Positions 41,143 to 55,800 are shown, counted from the first letter of the stretch. The stretch: 64,000 nucleotides of DNA from Dermatophagoides farinae (GCF_024713945.1 NC_134685.1:2351001-2415000), one strand, 5' to 3'. The notes: generated by a model from the sequence alone, not told the origin. Program-made: numbers and translations.

Positions 41143-43845
41143 ATGTCTACCGATACAAATTTGAATCCCAATTTGGCTGAATCGATACCGAATAAATTCA
41201 ATGAATTATTACGTCAAGTAATCAGTATGGATTTTGATTCATCATTATTATCAATGATGAATAATGAAAAACTTTATGACTATATACAGCGTATAAAACA
41301 ATTGAAATTGGAAACCGATCAATTATGGTCAACCATTCATTTGAATAATTTTCCACCACCATTACGACAATCATATGTAATGCCATTGATACGATTAACA
41401 GCAAATATTGAACGTGTTTCAATTAATTTGCAAATTTTTTATGAAAAACAACAACAACAGCAGCAACAACAACAAAAAGACAAAGAAAATCATGAACAAC
41501 AACAACAACAATCACCATTATTAATCAATCATGAATTGAATACAACAACACGACAGGTATTCGAACACACGCACAAAAAAATTTTCTTATTAATTTCGTT
41601 CATTTTCTTATTCTAGTCAATCGTACAATTTCGTTCACAATCACAGCCATATCGATCTGGTAATAGTAGCCATAGTTTATTGGCCGATTATACGGTTACA
41701 TTATGGGATCTGGAACAAACAATGCCAACAACACCGTTGATTATTGAAGAAGAACGTGACACATCAACAACGATTACGATTGTTGATGAAAATCCAATAA
41801 AATTCAATGTGGATACAATAACAACGACAAGTGGTGGCAGTAACAACAGCCGCATTCGTAATGTTGATGGTGATGGTGATGGTGATGATGATGATGGTAA
41901 GATACAACCAACAGAAACATCTTTATCAAATAGTTCTTATTATTCAACAAATTCAGAAATTAATATCGATGATGATGATGATGGTGATGAAAATTTTTCT
42001 GCATCCATTTGTTCAACGCCATATTTTCATCGTCGTATGAATAATAATGATGATGATGATTCAAATGAAACAGAAACATTAAGCATATATGATACTAGTT
42101 CATTTAATAATTCATATCATACATTTTCAACAGTGACAATCAATGATGTTGATGATGATACATTCACCGGTAATGATGATGAGAATAATTCAATTCAACT
42201 AATGATGGCTTCAAATAACGATCGACAAGAATGTAAACAACAACAACAACAACAAACATCATCATTAGCTAATCAATCTATCGATATGATGAATACTAGT
42301 AAAGAACAAAATCAGAATAATTCTGAATTAGATTCTGGTATCATAAAAAATAGTACACAATCACCATTGTTGAAAAATAATAATGATGACATGGCAAAAT
42401 GTTCAACAACATCTGATGCAGGTAAAATTTGAAATCAATATTCAAGTGATAGTGATGCGAAACTTTTTTTTTATTTTGTTTCTTGTCTAGAAATTGATCA
42501 TGAACAAAAATTTTGTAATTCAAATGGTGATAATGATTATCATGTTTCAACATTGAACAATGAAAATATTGATCATGAACAACAACAACAACAACTGCAA
42601 CAACAACAACAACAGCAGCAAACATCATCGTCAAAACAAATGAATGATGATGGTGATGGCAATCATGGACAAGACGACGATGATGATGATGATGAATTAT
42701 TACATTTAATCCAATCGATATTGGAAAAATTTTCTACATTTAAAACATTTCATCATGATATTGGTGATGATGATGAATTATCATCAATGATCATTTCTTA
42801 TTTGACAACAACAGCTGGCTGTAAACGATTCGTACATTATTTATTGGATCAAATATTGAAAAATTGTGCCAATTCAAATTGTTTTGTTCAACAACCACCA
42901 CAGCAACAGCAACAACAAAATTCTCAAACAAATGAAAATACAATGATGATAAATAATTATGCAAAATTCATTTCAGATTTTGATTCATATATTCAATCAT
43001 TGGATCAATGGCCAATCATAACAACAAATACTAATAATAGTTTTCGATCACAATTATTGGCCGAAATGAAACATTATTATCACCAGGAATTGTATGATTG
43101 TCATGATGATCATCATGATTCTTGTTTAGAATCAATCAACAACAACAACAATAATGATGATGAAAATCGATCAAAATATTTATTGGAAAATAATACATTT
43201 GCAAAATTATTTCTTGATAATAATTTTATGGCTAAAACAATGGAACAGAAAATTTTATCAAAAAAACGTTATATTGCCAATCTGTATTTGATTGCTGATC
43301 TATATCATATTGGTTATGTGAAAATTGATTACCTAATCGAATGTTTAGATCACATTATTGAACGTAATGAACGTATTCAACGGAAACATTTTGCCGATAT
43401 TGATTATATACGTTGTATAAAATTATTTATTAAAAATATACGACCAAATATTGATCATTTATCCAATGAATCGCTTCGTATGGCCAAACAATATCGATTG
43501 ATTTGTAAACGTTTGGATAAGATATTAAAATCATCAATGATGACGATGATGGCCAATCATTCAATGATGAATGTCGCTGCTGCTGCTGCTGCTGCTTCAG
43601 CCGATCATCATGATGATGATGATGATAATAATAATAAAAATGTTGATGATCAACAATCAATCACCAATGACCAATCATCACAACCGGCATCACAACCGCA
43701 TACATTTGCCATGAAAATTTCAAAAATATTCGATTCGATTAAAAATAACAACAACAACAACAACAACAATCATAATAATATAAAAAATGGTCATCATCAT
43801 CATCGACATCAGAACATTATTGAACGTCGTCATCATTCGTTTTGA
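41143..43845 (+). CDS. Large acidic low-complexity protein with a MIF4G-like C-terminal region
   Basis: Three exons, 41143-41556, 41617-42421 and 42491-43845 (introns 60 and 69 bp, phases 0 and 1), give 857 aa. The ATG has A at -3. Residues 1-105 form a helical, non-repetitive region (starting MSTDTNLNPNLAESIPNKF). Residues of about 140-550 are acidic Asp/Asn/Ser/Gln-rich and probably disordered. From about 560 the protein becomes structured again. KKRYIANLYLIADLYHIGYV near residue 664, then a Cys-Leu helix and IKLFIKNIRPNID, follows the helix pattern of MIF4G domains (eIF4G, PAIP1, CTIF), which act in translation and mRNA metabolism. The family assignment is inference from this pattern; conserved surface residues cannot be checked. 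The C-terminus has Ala, Asp/Asn and His runs. The gene starts only 326 bp after the GPCR stop. Confidence 0.7.
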
Positions 43846-45453
43846 TGATTATAATGATGATGATGACGAAGACGACGTTTTTTTATTATTTAAATTCATC
43901 AAATTTTCCAAAAAAAAAATCAATTTAAAAACAGAAATTTCAACATCAAACAAAAAAAAAATTTTTACACCTCAAAGTATTTATATCACTTATGTAACAC
44001 ATTGGCATCGTCGATTCCCACCACCATCAACAACAACAGTTTTGATTGGATTTTTTTTCAATCAATCAATCAATCAATTGTTATGACAATTGTGTGTGTG
44101 TGTGTGTGTGTTGTATTGGATTTTTTTTTCTGAAGAAAAATTTGTGGTCGTCAATATTATTCCAGGATAATGATGGATTATGGAACAACAACAACAACAA
44201 TTTCACTTGTTCAACACTTGTATGTTTTTTTTTCTATGAAACACTCGAATCATCGGTCATTGTCAAAATGTTTTTTTTTTTTTGGATCATCGTCATCATT
44301 GGCTGTTGTTGTGTGATTGAAACAAATTTATATTTATTTATTTATCATTTTCGGTGCCTATTTTCGGAGCACATATGTCAATCTTTTTTTTTCACTTATA
44401 TCAATCGATATATTATTTTTGGTGATCACTAAAAAAAAAAGAGTCAATAATCATAATCATCTGTTTCTGTTGTGTGGCTATTTATTATTTGTATATTCAT
44501 TCATGGCCATTCATGTTCATTCGGATTTTTAAATAAATTTTATTATCATCATAGTCATCATCAACAGCAACAACAACAACAACAACATTATTAAATCCGT
44601 GGTCATCATCATTGGTCAATGATCATTATCACGTTATGTGTAGTGGTGTGGTGGCGGTCGCGAAATTATTGTCCTTTTTATCTCTCTCTCCATATGTGTG
44701 TTTAACACTGAAAAAAAATATATAAATTTTCGGTGAAATTAAAATTTCTTTTATTTGATTTTATAAGAAGAAAAATTTTTGAAAAATAAAATTCATTTTT
44801 TCCCATTCATTCATTCAGTCATTTTTTTTATTTACTATTTCGTGGTCTGTTTTCGATTTTTTTTCCTTTTTCGTTTTTTTTCTGTTCATTCAAAAGATTT
44901 GTTTGTTTGTTCCAAAATATAAAATATCGTCGTCGTGGTCGCCGTTGTTGTTGTTGTTGTTGTTGTTATAAATAAGCTGCAAACATTGCCATGGATTTTG
45001 CTATTTTGACCGTCAAAAAATCAAATTAATCCATCCATCAATCATAATGGTCCGAATGTCAGTACAACAAGAGTCAAACAGCAGCAGCAGCAGCAGAAGC
45101 AGCGATCAAACACATGGATCAGTGATTTTTTCGTTTATTTTTTCCACACACACACACACACACGCACACACGTTGATTCATTTGAATTATACATTTTGAA
45201 CGTGTACAATCATCATCATCATCATCATCATCATCACTGATTATCATTATCCTCCAGATAAAAAAAAATTAAAAAACCCACAACACGTACACAATCATTA
45301 ATCCAATCACAAATCTGTAAATAGATTTTTTGGGTCAAATCTCTATAGAATTTCATTCAATTTATTTTCAAACAAATCAATAAATCAAATGATTTCTATT
45401 TTTGTGATTGTTTGATCGATTTTACGATCAACAGCAAAAAAAAAAAAATCAAG
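43846..45453. other. Intergenic region with repeats
   Basis: An AATAAA at 44532-44537 may end the preceding gene. (GT)n near 44091, CAA and CAG triplet runs (44564-44587, 45077-45095), and ATC triplets near 45211-45236 are present. A 50-codon ORF from an ATG at 45047 (MVRMSVQQESNSSSSS...) has good Kozak context but no donor or domain. It could be an upstream ORF in the leader of the next gene. Confidence 0.45.
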
Positions 45454-46846
45454 ATGGAATCATCATCATCCACATCTTTATTGTTATTGTTTATCGATAA
45501 TCGTTGTTCGTTATATAGATTATTTGTTGTGATTCTTGCCACCATGATGATATTATCATCATTAATAATGGTAATAGTAGATGGTCAATTAAGGCCACCA
45601 CCACCACCACCACCAACAACAACTACAACAAAACCAAAACTTTCACCACAACCACATCAAATCACAATAAGACGTGCTGGTAATTTTCCAATACCACCAC
45701 CAATAGGAAGTTTACGTGGACGTGGATCATTTCTATTACCATCATCATCATCATCATCATCATCAATGATATCAACTCGATTTCTTGAAATTATTGAACG
45801 TTTTCTAACAGCTTCAGCAACAAAAACAACAACAACAACTACTACGACGACAACAACTACGACAACGACAACAACAACAACAACAACACCGAAACCAATG
45901 ATTCAAACATCATCTAAATTAATATTACCACCATCACGACCGCCAACAACAGCAGCAGCAACAGCAGCGAAACTGGTAATCAATAATGATCGAATGTGTA
46001 AACAATCAGATATGGATCTATGTAGTCAACGAATGTTAATGATAACCGATAGAAATTTTCATTATCCAGTTACAATGGCCGAAATGGATAAACGTTGCAA
46101 GTATGTAGTATATATACAAATAATGATGTTTTCTATTTGATTTTTCATTAATCAATCAATCAATCAATCAATCAGAGAATTGAAACCAATCGAAAAATGT
46201 ATACACCATTATTCTGAACGTTGTTTTGAATCCAATATACAGCAGAAATCATTTTCATTGATCATTTATGGTGTAACGAAAACTAATCGTGCATTATGTC
46301 GCAATAATCGTCGTCGTCGTGCATTCGTTGAATTCAGTAAACAATGTGCAAATCGTTTACAGCGGACATTGATCACATATGTTGAAGATATGTATAAGGC
46401 AATGTTTGCCATATTAAAATATCCGATAAGAAAATTACGTATACCATTAAGTTGTTGGTAAGTACCAACTACTCGGTTACTGGAATTCTGAATATTTATT
46501 CTTGTTTTAATTATTCTATTACCACTACTTTTTAATAAATAGCAACTACTATAGATTTAAAAATCGAGCTTTAACCATGTATCAGGAACAATGTCCATCA
46601 CATTTACAACAAATGGATCGTTTATTAAGTGGATTTACAAAAGATTCATTTACATTTATTTGCGGTAGATATCAAGAAAATTCTGATCGTTGCCATAGAA
46701 TTATGGATAAATTACCATCATCGAATATGACAACATTGTTGATGTTAATCAACAACAATAATAATGATAAAAATGCGGCATTAAAATTATCAACTGAATC
46801 ATTTATTACCACATATATTAACATGATTCATAGTATTGGTTCTTGA
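45454..46846 (+). CDS. Secreted or membrane-anchored Pro/Thr-rich protein with a Cys-rich domain
   Basis: Three exons, 45454-46100, 46176-46457 and 46543-46846 (both junctions phase 2), give 410 aa. The start has ideal context (CAAGATGG). A hydrophobic helix at about residues 22-45 (FVVILATMMILSSLIMVIV), ending in DGQ, looks like a signal peptide or signal anchor. Then come a Pro7 tract, a basic Pro/Ser segment, a Ser run and a run of about 21 Thr that may carry O-glycans. The C-terminal 220 residues contain about a dozen cysteines (MCKQSDMDLCSQ, KRCKEL, KCIHHYSERC, LCRNN, QCANR, LSCCNYY, QCPSH, FICGRY, DRCHR). Their order resembles a widespread family of uncharacterised secreted Cys-rich arthropod and nematode proteins. 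Function is unknown. Intron 1 ends in a (CAAT)n repeat. Confidence 0.72.
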
Positions 46847-46862
46847 TTAAACAAAAATTTCG

Positions 46863-46868
46863 AATAAA
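46863..46868 (+). promoter_or_regulatory. Polyadenylation signal of the Cys-rich gene
   Basis: AATAAA lies 17 bp after the stop codon, inside the 50-bp gap to the convergent APC4 gene. The two 3' UTRs therefore probably overlap. Confidence 0.45.
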
Positions 46869-46896
46869 AAATTGAAAAAAAACACTGAATTATTCA

Positions 46897-49800
46897 TCAT
46901 TCATCATCATCATCGTTGCCATTTGGATTAATTTCAATCAATTGTGCCACTTCTATATTACAATCTTCAATTATATCCGAAAGTTGTTGTTGTTGTTGTT
47001 GTTGCTGATCTTGATCTTGAATATTATCACCATCATCATCATCATCTTCACAGATGTCCATTTCAAATGTTGTTATACGACAATGACTTGAATCACAACA
47101 ACATGCTAGATTACGATTACCACTAACAGATAATGATTTTTGTTGATAATGTTTATTATTATTCATCATATCATTCAATAATCGTAATTTAAAAAATGAA
47201 TCAATTGTCAATGGTGTTTCGCCATCGCCATCATCATCATCTAGTTTATTATCATTGCCTTTATCATGAGCAACATAATCATTGCCATCAATTTGCATAT
47301 GCTGCTGCTCCTGCTGCTGCTGATGCTGCTGTGGTTGTTCATCGATCCAAATACGATCCATAATTGTACCGATATCAATTTTCCATGCATGATTATTGAA
47401 TGTTTTTCTATTTTGTTTGGTTATTCGTTCAACAATAAAATCATTCATTGAATCAAACATTTTTGAATATCTACATTGTAATAAATATTGTTTTCTATTT
47501 GATTCATTGTTTTCCATTGTTGATGATGACGATGATGTTGTCGGTTGTTGTTCATTAAATCGATGATATTCAGTAATAATCAATGTCATCCATTCAGAAT
47601 TATAGAATCGACAATCTTCAATATAGAATCCAATTTTATCCACACAATGACATGATGAATGACAATTTCCAATCAAATTAAATTGTATTAAATCAATTTG
47701 ATTATGCAATGGTTGCTGAAAACGAAATATGGTCATCATTGTTGTTTGATTATCATCATGATGATTTTGATTAAATTTTCCAACATAAAGATATCTGGTT
47801 GATTGTTCATTCAGGTTTGGATGATAACACAGAACACTATGACAATCCAATGATATTGGTTCAATTTCATATAATTCTTTTGTACAATCAAAATCATGAT
47901 GAAATTCAAATGTCATTTTATCCACAGATTTTTCAATCAATTTTGATTGCAATTCATTCATATGTTCAAATGAATCACCAAATAATCGTTGCTTAATTCG
48001 TGATAATCTTTCATGATGTTCTGAAAGTGACCAATCGGATGTAATATTTTCACTAATCGAATCAATATTATTCGAATCATTCATCAACATTTCAAACCAT
48101 TTTCGTGTCTCATCACTATCTTTATCAGGTAGATTATCAAATTTTATCATTGAATCATTTGATGATGGAAATGTTCCGGAAAATAGTCGAAATAAATCTT
48201 CAACGGACATTTCGTTGAAATTTTTTCCTTTATGATCGTTGAGAATGTTGAGAAAATTTTTCAAATATCTCTCCTCCAAATATGTTTTGTATGGATTTCG
48301 TATGTTTTCATCATCATCATTTTTAGATATTTCTACACTTGTTTTTGATGATTGTGAATTTGGATCAAGCATTCGTTCAATACGATGAAATTCAAAACCA
48401 TTTGTAAATGAGCCATCATTGAAAAAATCCATAATAAGATGAAAATCTTGCAATGTCATACGACCAATATCCAGATGATCATCACAATATTTTGAATATT
48501 CATGTTCATTATGATCATGTGAATAATGTGCCATAAAAATTCCTTTATAAATCAATCTTGTTACAGCAAGCATTTTACATTTCAAATCATTCATTGTGGT
48601 CATCAATCGATTACATTTGTCCATCATCCACGTTATTTCACAACGAAATTGATTGACATTTTCAATGGACAGTCCAAGATCACCGAATAATAGATCATTT
48701 AAAATCATTCCTAAAAAAAAAATTGGAAAACAAAAATTTAAATCAATTTGTAATTTTTATTTTGACTTGACAAAAAAAAATTACCTCGAAGATTATCCAA
48801 ATAGGACAATATCTGTGTCAATGTGTTAAGCAAACGTGTTATGATCAAACGATTTATATCATCAATACAATGTTCAAATGAATGATATAATTTCGATGTT
48901 TCTTTTCTATTAAGATCATGTAGAAAACGTTCCAGATTCAGGCTTATATTGCCGAATATTAACATGTCGATAAAATCTTTCAATTTCAATTGTATTCGAT
49001 TTTGATCCATTTGTTGGGAATTTGAAACATCAAATGTTTGCTCAGGTATTAATTGATAACCGGATAAACGTGATTTGATATCGACAATAACATCGGACCA
49101 AATTGATGAAATTTCTTTGATTGTATCATGAAGAAATTCTACACGTATATCGATATTCAAACGGACACGATTGACAAGAAAAATTTCTTTCCATAAATTG
49201 CCAAATAATCGTGTCTCGAATAACATTAAATTCGAATTGGCTTGTTGTTTATCGTTGTTATTGTTACATTTGAAATAAACTTGAATCGAATTCAAATCTG
49301 GTGATATCCAAATGCGATCAATTCGTAATTGACGGTCATTGTGAATGAATTGTTTTAGATCAATATTCAAGATTTGATAATAACCAAATAGATAAAAGAG
49401 AATAATATTCTGTTCGGTTCCAATGGTCAATATATTGATGGTTTTATTCTGTAACAGATTCATACGATCATATGATACAAATTCATCTTGACGATTAATC
49501 CTGGTTAATGGTGGTAGAATTGAATTGAATTTTTTACTTGAAGAATTTTTATTCGAATCTCCTGCAGGCAATTTTGAATTTTTACCCAATTGTTGTGTTG
49601 TCGTGTTGAATGGATAATTCAATAATTCATCATCACAGATACAAAGATCAACATAAGGAATGTTGATAGAATCCAATGGTAAATTAAGATCATCAATATT
49701 GATAGCTTTCATTGTTGATGATTCAACATCTGGACAATGGCTTTTTACCTGCCAACATAGACAGGTTATGTTGAATGAAAGATTATGAACACAAACTCTT

Positions 49801-50222
49801 TGATTTGTTTCGATTAAATACATTGCAATCGATGAATGATATTCTGGTTTTGTTGTGCAATTTTCATCAATATTTTTCGAATTTTTATTACGATTTTCAC
49901 CATCAATTGGTCGATTATATGCAACGGCAAGAATTTTTCCATCAATTGACCATACCATATCGATAATCTATAATGTAAAATCTAATGGATTATCGGGATA
50001 AAAATGAATGACATCAACACAAACCTTGATAATTTCAACGTTATCATTTTGATGAATTTTAGGTTTCGCAATGGACCAAACACGTTGCCATGAGAATAAA
50101 CGATTGATAGCTATATCTGAACTAGACAATGACAAAGCAACAATATCCATGCATGGATTAATTCGAATATGACTGACTTCCAACGGAAGTAAACGTTCAC
50201 CAACTTTACGAAAATTGGTCAT
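46897..50222 (-). CDS. APC4: Anaphase-promoting complex subunit 4
   Basis: Minus-strand exons 50222-50025, 49967-48785 and 48710-46897 (introns 57 and 74 bp, phases 0 and 1) give 1064 aa. The N-terminus (MTNFRKVGERLLP, then IIDMVWSIDGKILAVAYN) matches the APC4 WD40-type propeller start, with its Trp-x-x-Asp-Gly-Lys-hydrophobic-Ala pattern. The middle, with long amphipathic helices around SYLDNLRGMILNDLLFG, fits the APC4 long helical domain. The C-terminus is acidic and low-complexity. Animal APC4 is about 800 aa; the extra length here comes from Gln/His/Asp-rich insertions. The protein is a platform subunit of the APC/C, the cell-cycle E3 ubiquitin ligase. It is transcribed divergently from PSMA6, 250 bp away, and converges on the Cys-rich gene 50 bp away. 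Confidence 0.82.
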
Positions 50223-51293
<1,071 letters not shown>

Positions 51294-51376
51294 GAGAGAA
51301 AGAAAAAAAAAATCAAATCATCAAAGATTAATTTTCTTCGAAAATATCTGATTTCAATTTTGTTTGCAAAAAGATA

Positions 51377-51382
51377 AATAAA
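51377..51382 (+). promoter_or_regulatory. Polyadenylation signal of PSMA6
   Basis: AATAAA lies about 85 bp after the PSMA6 stop codon and about 135 bp before the next gene's start. Confidence 0.5.
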
Positions 51383-51512
51383 ATTTTTTTTCATTTCCAT
51401 ATCTACATTGAACTTGAATGTCATTTTTGTACAAAAAAAAAAAAAAAATTTCCTTTTGCGTTTTTGTCAAATGTCAATGCATTCTTTTTTTTTTACTTTT
51501 GCTTTTAATCGA

Positions 51513-52576
51513 ATGCAAGTGATGGCTGCCACCATTTTCATTGTTATAATTTTATTATTTTGTTTTTATTCTTGTCCATCATCATCATCATCATCACCAA
51601 TGATGAACAATTGGAAACGAATTGTTGGTGGTGAACATGTTTCGATCGATGTTGTTCCATGGCAAGCATTAATACAACAACATTTATCATTATCGGATGA
51701 TACTACTACTACTACAATACAATGTGGTGCCGTATTAATTGATCCAATGTGGATATTATCAGCATCACATTGTATACAACAACCATGGTATCGATATCCA
51801 ATTGATGTTTATTTTGGTTTGACAAATATAACGGCCACTATTATTAGACAATGTTTGTATCAATTTGATTCCATATTATCACAGACAATTGAATCTGAAT
51901 ATATCATTTAGCTACCATTCGATCTGTAAAACGTGTATTCGATCCAGCCAAATATGATCCACAATTATCTGGTGATTTAATTCTATTACAATTAAATGAA
52001 TCAATCATTATTGGTGAAACTATTCAACCAATTTATTTACCTGAATCTGATGAAAATTTTGATTATCATATTGGTACTGTTTCTGGTTATGGTTCAACAT
52101 TGTTTCAAAAAACATTCAAACCGGCAAATATTTTGCATATGATACAAGTGCCCATTCTACCAACATCTTCATGTATAGAATTGTATAAAAAAGCATTCAA
52201 AGATGGCGCCACCACTACCAATGTTGCAATGGAATTTATTCGAAATAAAAAATTAATCTGTGCCGGTTATAAACAAGGTGGTTATGATGCTTGTATTGGT
52301 GATTCTGGTGGTCCATTAGCTGTTTGTGTAGATGATTGGATGATGACTATGGCCATGAAACGATCAATATCGATGAATAGATTATTATTAACACGTTTAT
52401 ATCCAATTGAAAGACAACCACAACAACAACGACAACGACAATGTAATGGTAAATGGAAATTGGCCGGCATCATTTCCATTGGTTATCGTTGTGCTGAACC
52501 TAGTATACCGGGTCTTTATATCGATATCACTGTTTACGCCAATTGGATACGGTCGATTATTCATTCATCGACATAA
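51513..52576 (+). CDS. Secreted trypsin-like serine protease (S1A)
   Basis: Exons 51513-51852 and 51912-52576 (59-bp intron, phase 1, AT|GTTTGT ... TTTAG|CTACC) give 334 aa. The start is ambiguous: ATGs at 51471, 51513 and 51522 all precede the same hydrophobic signal peptide (AATIFIVIILLFCF). Activation would occur at KR|IVGGEH (residue 37). The catalytic triad is intact: His86 in SASHC, Asp135 in SGDLILLQL and Ser245 in GDSGGPL. Asp239, six residues before the Ser, and IGYRCAEPSIPG indicate trypsin-like cleavage after Lys/Arg. A 35-40 residue Met/Arg/Gln-rich insertion follows GGPLAVCV, where other trypsins are short; it stays open in frame, so I treat it as coding. The gene starts about 220 bp behind PSMA6. 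A digestive or activating role is possible; the substrate is unknown. Confidence 0.88.
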
Positions 52577-52788
52577 TTTATAGCAGAATCACTCATGAAT
52601 CATTTCTTGTTTTGTGTTTTTTTTTCGTTTTTCTCATATTGGAAACAAATTATGAATTTCATGTTTTTCACTCTATTTTATTTCGTTCTTTTTTTTCCAC
52701 CACACACACACACATACATCAACATGTTTGTTTTACATTTGAAGATTTGATTTCACATCATCATCAACATTTTTTATTTTATATTGGC

Positions 52789-52794
52789 AATAAA
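52789..52794 (+). promoter_or_regulatory. Polyadenylation signal of the serine protease gene
   Basis: AATAAA lies about 210 bp after the stop codon and is the first clear hexamer downstream. Confidence 0.35.
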
Positions 52795-52806
52795 ATAATC
52801 ATAACC

Positions 52807-52837
<31 letters not shown>

Positions 52838-55800
52838 TGGCCACAAAGGAAACATTACATTGCACACAAAACATTCGAATCTTTATTTTTGTCTTTCGAC
52901 ATTTTTTTGTCACACACCATTATTTTGTTGTTGTTGTTGTTGTTGTTGTTTAAAACCATATATTCTTCACACACACACACACACACACGTTTATTGTGTG
53001 TTTACACATCAAATTCAGAATTGTCATCCACTTGACAAGAATGTTTTTCACGATTTATCAACAACAACAACAACAACAACAAAATAAAACATTTGATGAT
53101 GATGGTAATGAAAAAAAAAATTCATTCGAATCTCAAAATCGATTTTTTTTTTTGCTTTTTTGGACAACAACAACAACAACAATTCATTCGGCTGGATGAG
53201 CCATAAAAAAAACAACATTGAAATCGATTGTCATTTTTCCAAGTGTTTGTTCGTGTGCATTTGAAACGATAAAATGGCGCCCATTGAACAATTGAATGTC
53301 GTTCATCTATTTTTTTTTTTTATTTCTCATTTTGTTTCTGCTATTGACGACAATTTAAAGATTAGTTTTCATTTTCAATTTTGTTGATACATGAAAAAAA
53401 CAAAAAAAAAAACATTCGATTGAATCGATCGTTGTCGTTGTCAATATGTAATGTACGAATTTCAAAATGAAAATTTTCCAAAAATGATCTGGTCGGTTGA
53501 TCACTTGAGTGCGAAAAAAAAAATAATTCTGTTTTCGGTTCGATTACCATCCAACCAACCAAGGATTGGTAACAATATAAATGGTGTAAATAACAGTAAC
53601 AACAACAAAAAACATTTTCACTTTCGAATCCATTTGAATTTCGTTTATATTTACAGAAAAAAAAATTGTCCATCATTTAATGTAAAACAAAATACAAATC
53701 CCAAATTGCTAGGAAAAACCCGAAGGCCATATTTTGTCGTTCAAAATGAAAAAAGAGAGAATCATGATGATGATGATCGGATTTCAAAAAACAAAAAACA
53801 GAAAAAAAACATTCTAATCACCAATTTGGGATTCGGAAACCAAAAAAAAAAAAAATCGAATCACCAGAAACACAGAGGATTCTGATTCGATTCGAATGTT
53901 TTGTTTTGTTTTGTTTGGCGGTGGTAACGTTTTCGATGAAAAGCGCTCATTACATTTTTTGCATAGATCAATGTTTATTTATTTTTTTTTGTCTTTCAAT
54001 CATCATAAGATGAAGAATAATCAATCAATCAATAATGCCATAATTCATAATCCAATCATATCGTCAGTCATATTATAGACCATCCGGTAAAGTCATTTGA
54101 TGATATGATGCAAAATAATTATCCTAAAAATCTTTTTTTTTTCTCCCCAAACAAAAAAAAAAAAATTCAGAAGCAGCTGTGATCCAAAAACAAAAAAAAA
54201 AAACAAAAGTAAAGATCAAATGTCAAATGTTGTTATATACAAGTCATTAGTCATTTATATTTAAATCATCATCATGTGTGTATTTGTCTGGATCATTTGG
54301 ATCCAGACGAATCATCTTGTATGACATTGATTTCATCCACATTTCAATTGTATATTACAATCATATATTACAATCATCATCATTATCATCATCAACATCA
54401 TTATCGTTTATGGTTTGAAAACAAAAACAAAAACAAAAAACATGGCTAATATCGATATGGATGTTATATGGTCTCTAATTGCCAATTTGAGATTTAAACA
54501 GAAAATACAACGCGAACATATATACATTATTTTTTTTTATGACACCCAAATGTGTCAATAGAATGGATGAATGAATGAAAAAAAACGATCAAAATAATAG
54601 AAATTGGTTACAATTTTTTTTTCATCGGCTTCACTTTATTGTCATATCGAATTACATGAACAACAAGCAAGCAATAATAATAATCAGCAACAACATAAAC
54701 GGACATACAAAAAAAAAAAAAATGAAATGAAAATCGAATGCAACGAAAAATCAAACATCAAGACGAACCGAAGACGTTTGTTTTGTTTTGTTTCGTCAAT
54801 TTTGGATTCGGGTCAAAAAAAAAATTTTTTTTTTCATAAATAATTTCTTTCATTAATCAATCAATGACATGATAATCAAATGTCCATCATCATCATCATG
54901 GCAATGGTTAACAACTATTGATCAATTAAACCGAAATGGGAAAATTTCTTTAAAAAAAAAACGAAATAATCACATCCACAACCATCGATTATTATTATGA
55001 CCATCATTGATGACAATCAATCGACATCATGAATGTATCCACCATTTTGATGATAAGGTGCAATAAAACGATAAAAAAAACAACAACAACAACAACATCG
55101 AAATAACAATAATCATCATCAAACACACACATTGGTTACGAAATGAAGAAGAAAAAAAATCTGTAAATCTTGTTATGTACAGCAAGCAAACAAACGAAAA
55201 AAAAAGTTCAAATTTTTATCGTCATTGGTTTGTATGCAATGCAATGTATGTGTTTGATTATCATCACCGTATTTCAAGGTATATATATTGAAAATCCTTA
55301 TTCTGTGATTCAATTAAGCCTCCAAAAAAAAAAAAAAAAAAATTCAATAGGATTTTTCATCGTCATCGACGTTTTCTTACACTTGTCTTGTCTTGTATTT
55401 TTCTTTCAAATTAAATGCCTTGTTTACAATCCAGAAATGAATGAAAATGTGAAAAAAACAACAACAACAACAACAACAAACGCTTAATTGAATGTGTGGA
55501 TAATAAATTTGAGAAGAAAAAAAATACTTGCCGAACAACAACAACAACAATAAGAAGAAAAAGAAGAAGGAAAAAAAATTAATTGCTAAACATTATTTAT
55601 CAACAGCGACAATAACAACAATCAACAAATCAAATATATTTTGATGATGATAATCATCATTGTTGTTGTTGTTGATATTTTTCCTTGACATCAGAGTCAT
55701 CACTATCACTGTGCATGTGTGTAAACAACTTACATCCATCCCATTGAATTCATTGATAAATGACAATGATGACAAGCTTCATTCCTCGTTTCATCAATAT

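Noticed and set aside
46149-46175. CRISPR-like or tandem regulatory array in (CAAT)n
   Set aside because: It is a plain tetranucleotide microsatellite inside intron 1 of the Cys-rich protein gene, ending in its splice acceptor.
52543-52953. 136-codon plus-strand ORF after the protease
   Set aside because: It overlaps the protease end in another frame and is made of Phe, His, Ser and Val runs from the 3' UTR repeats.
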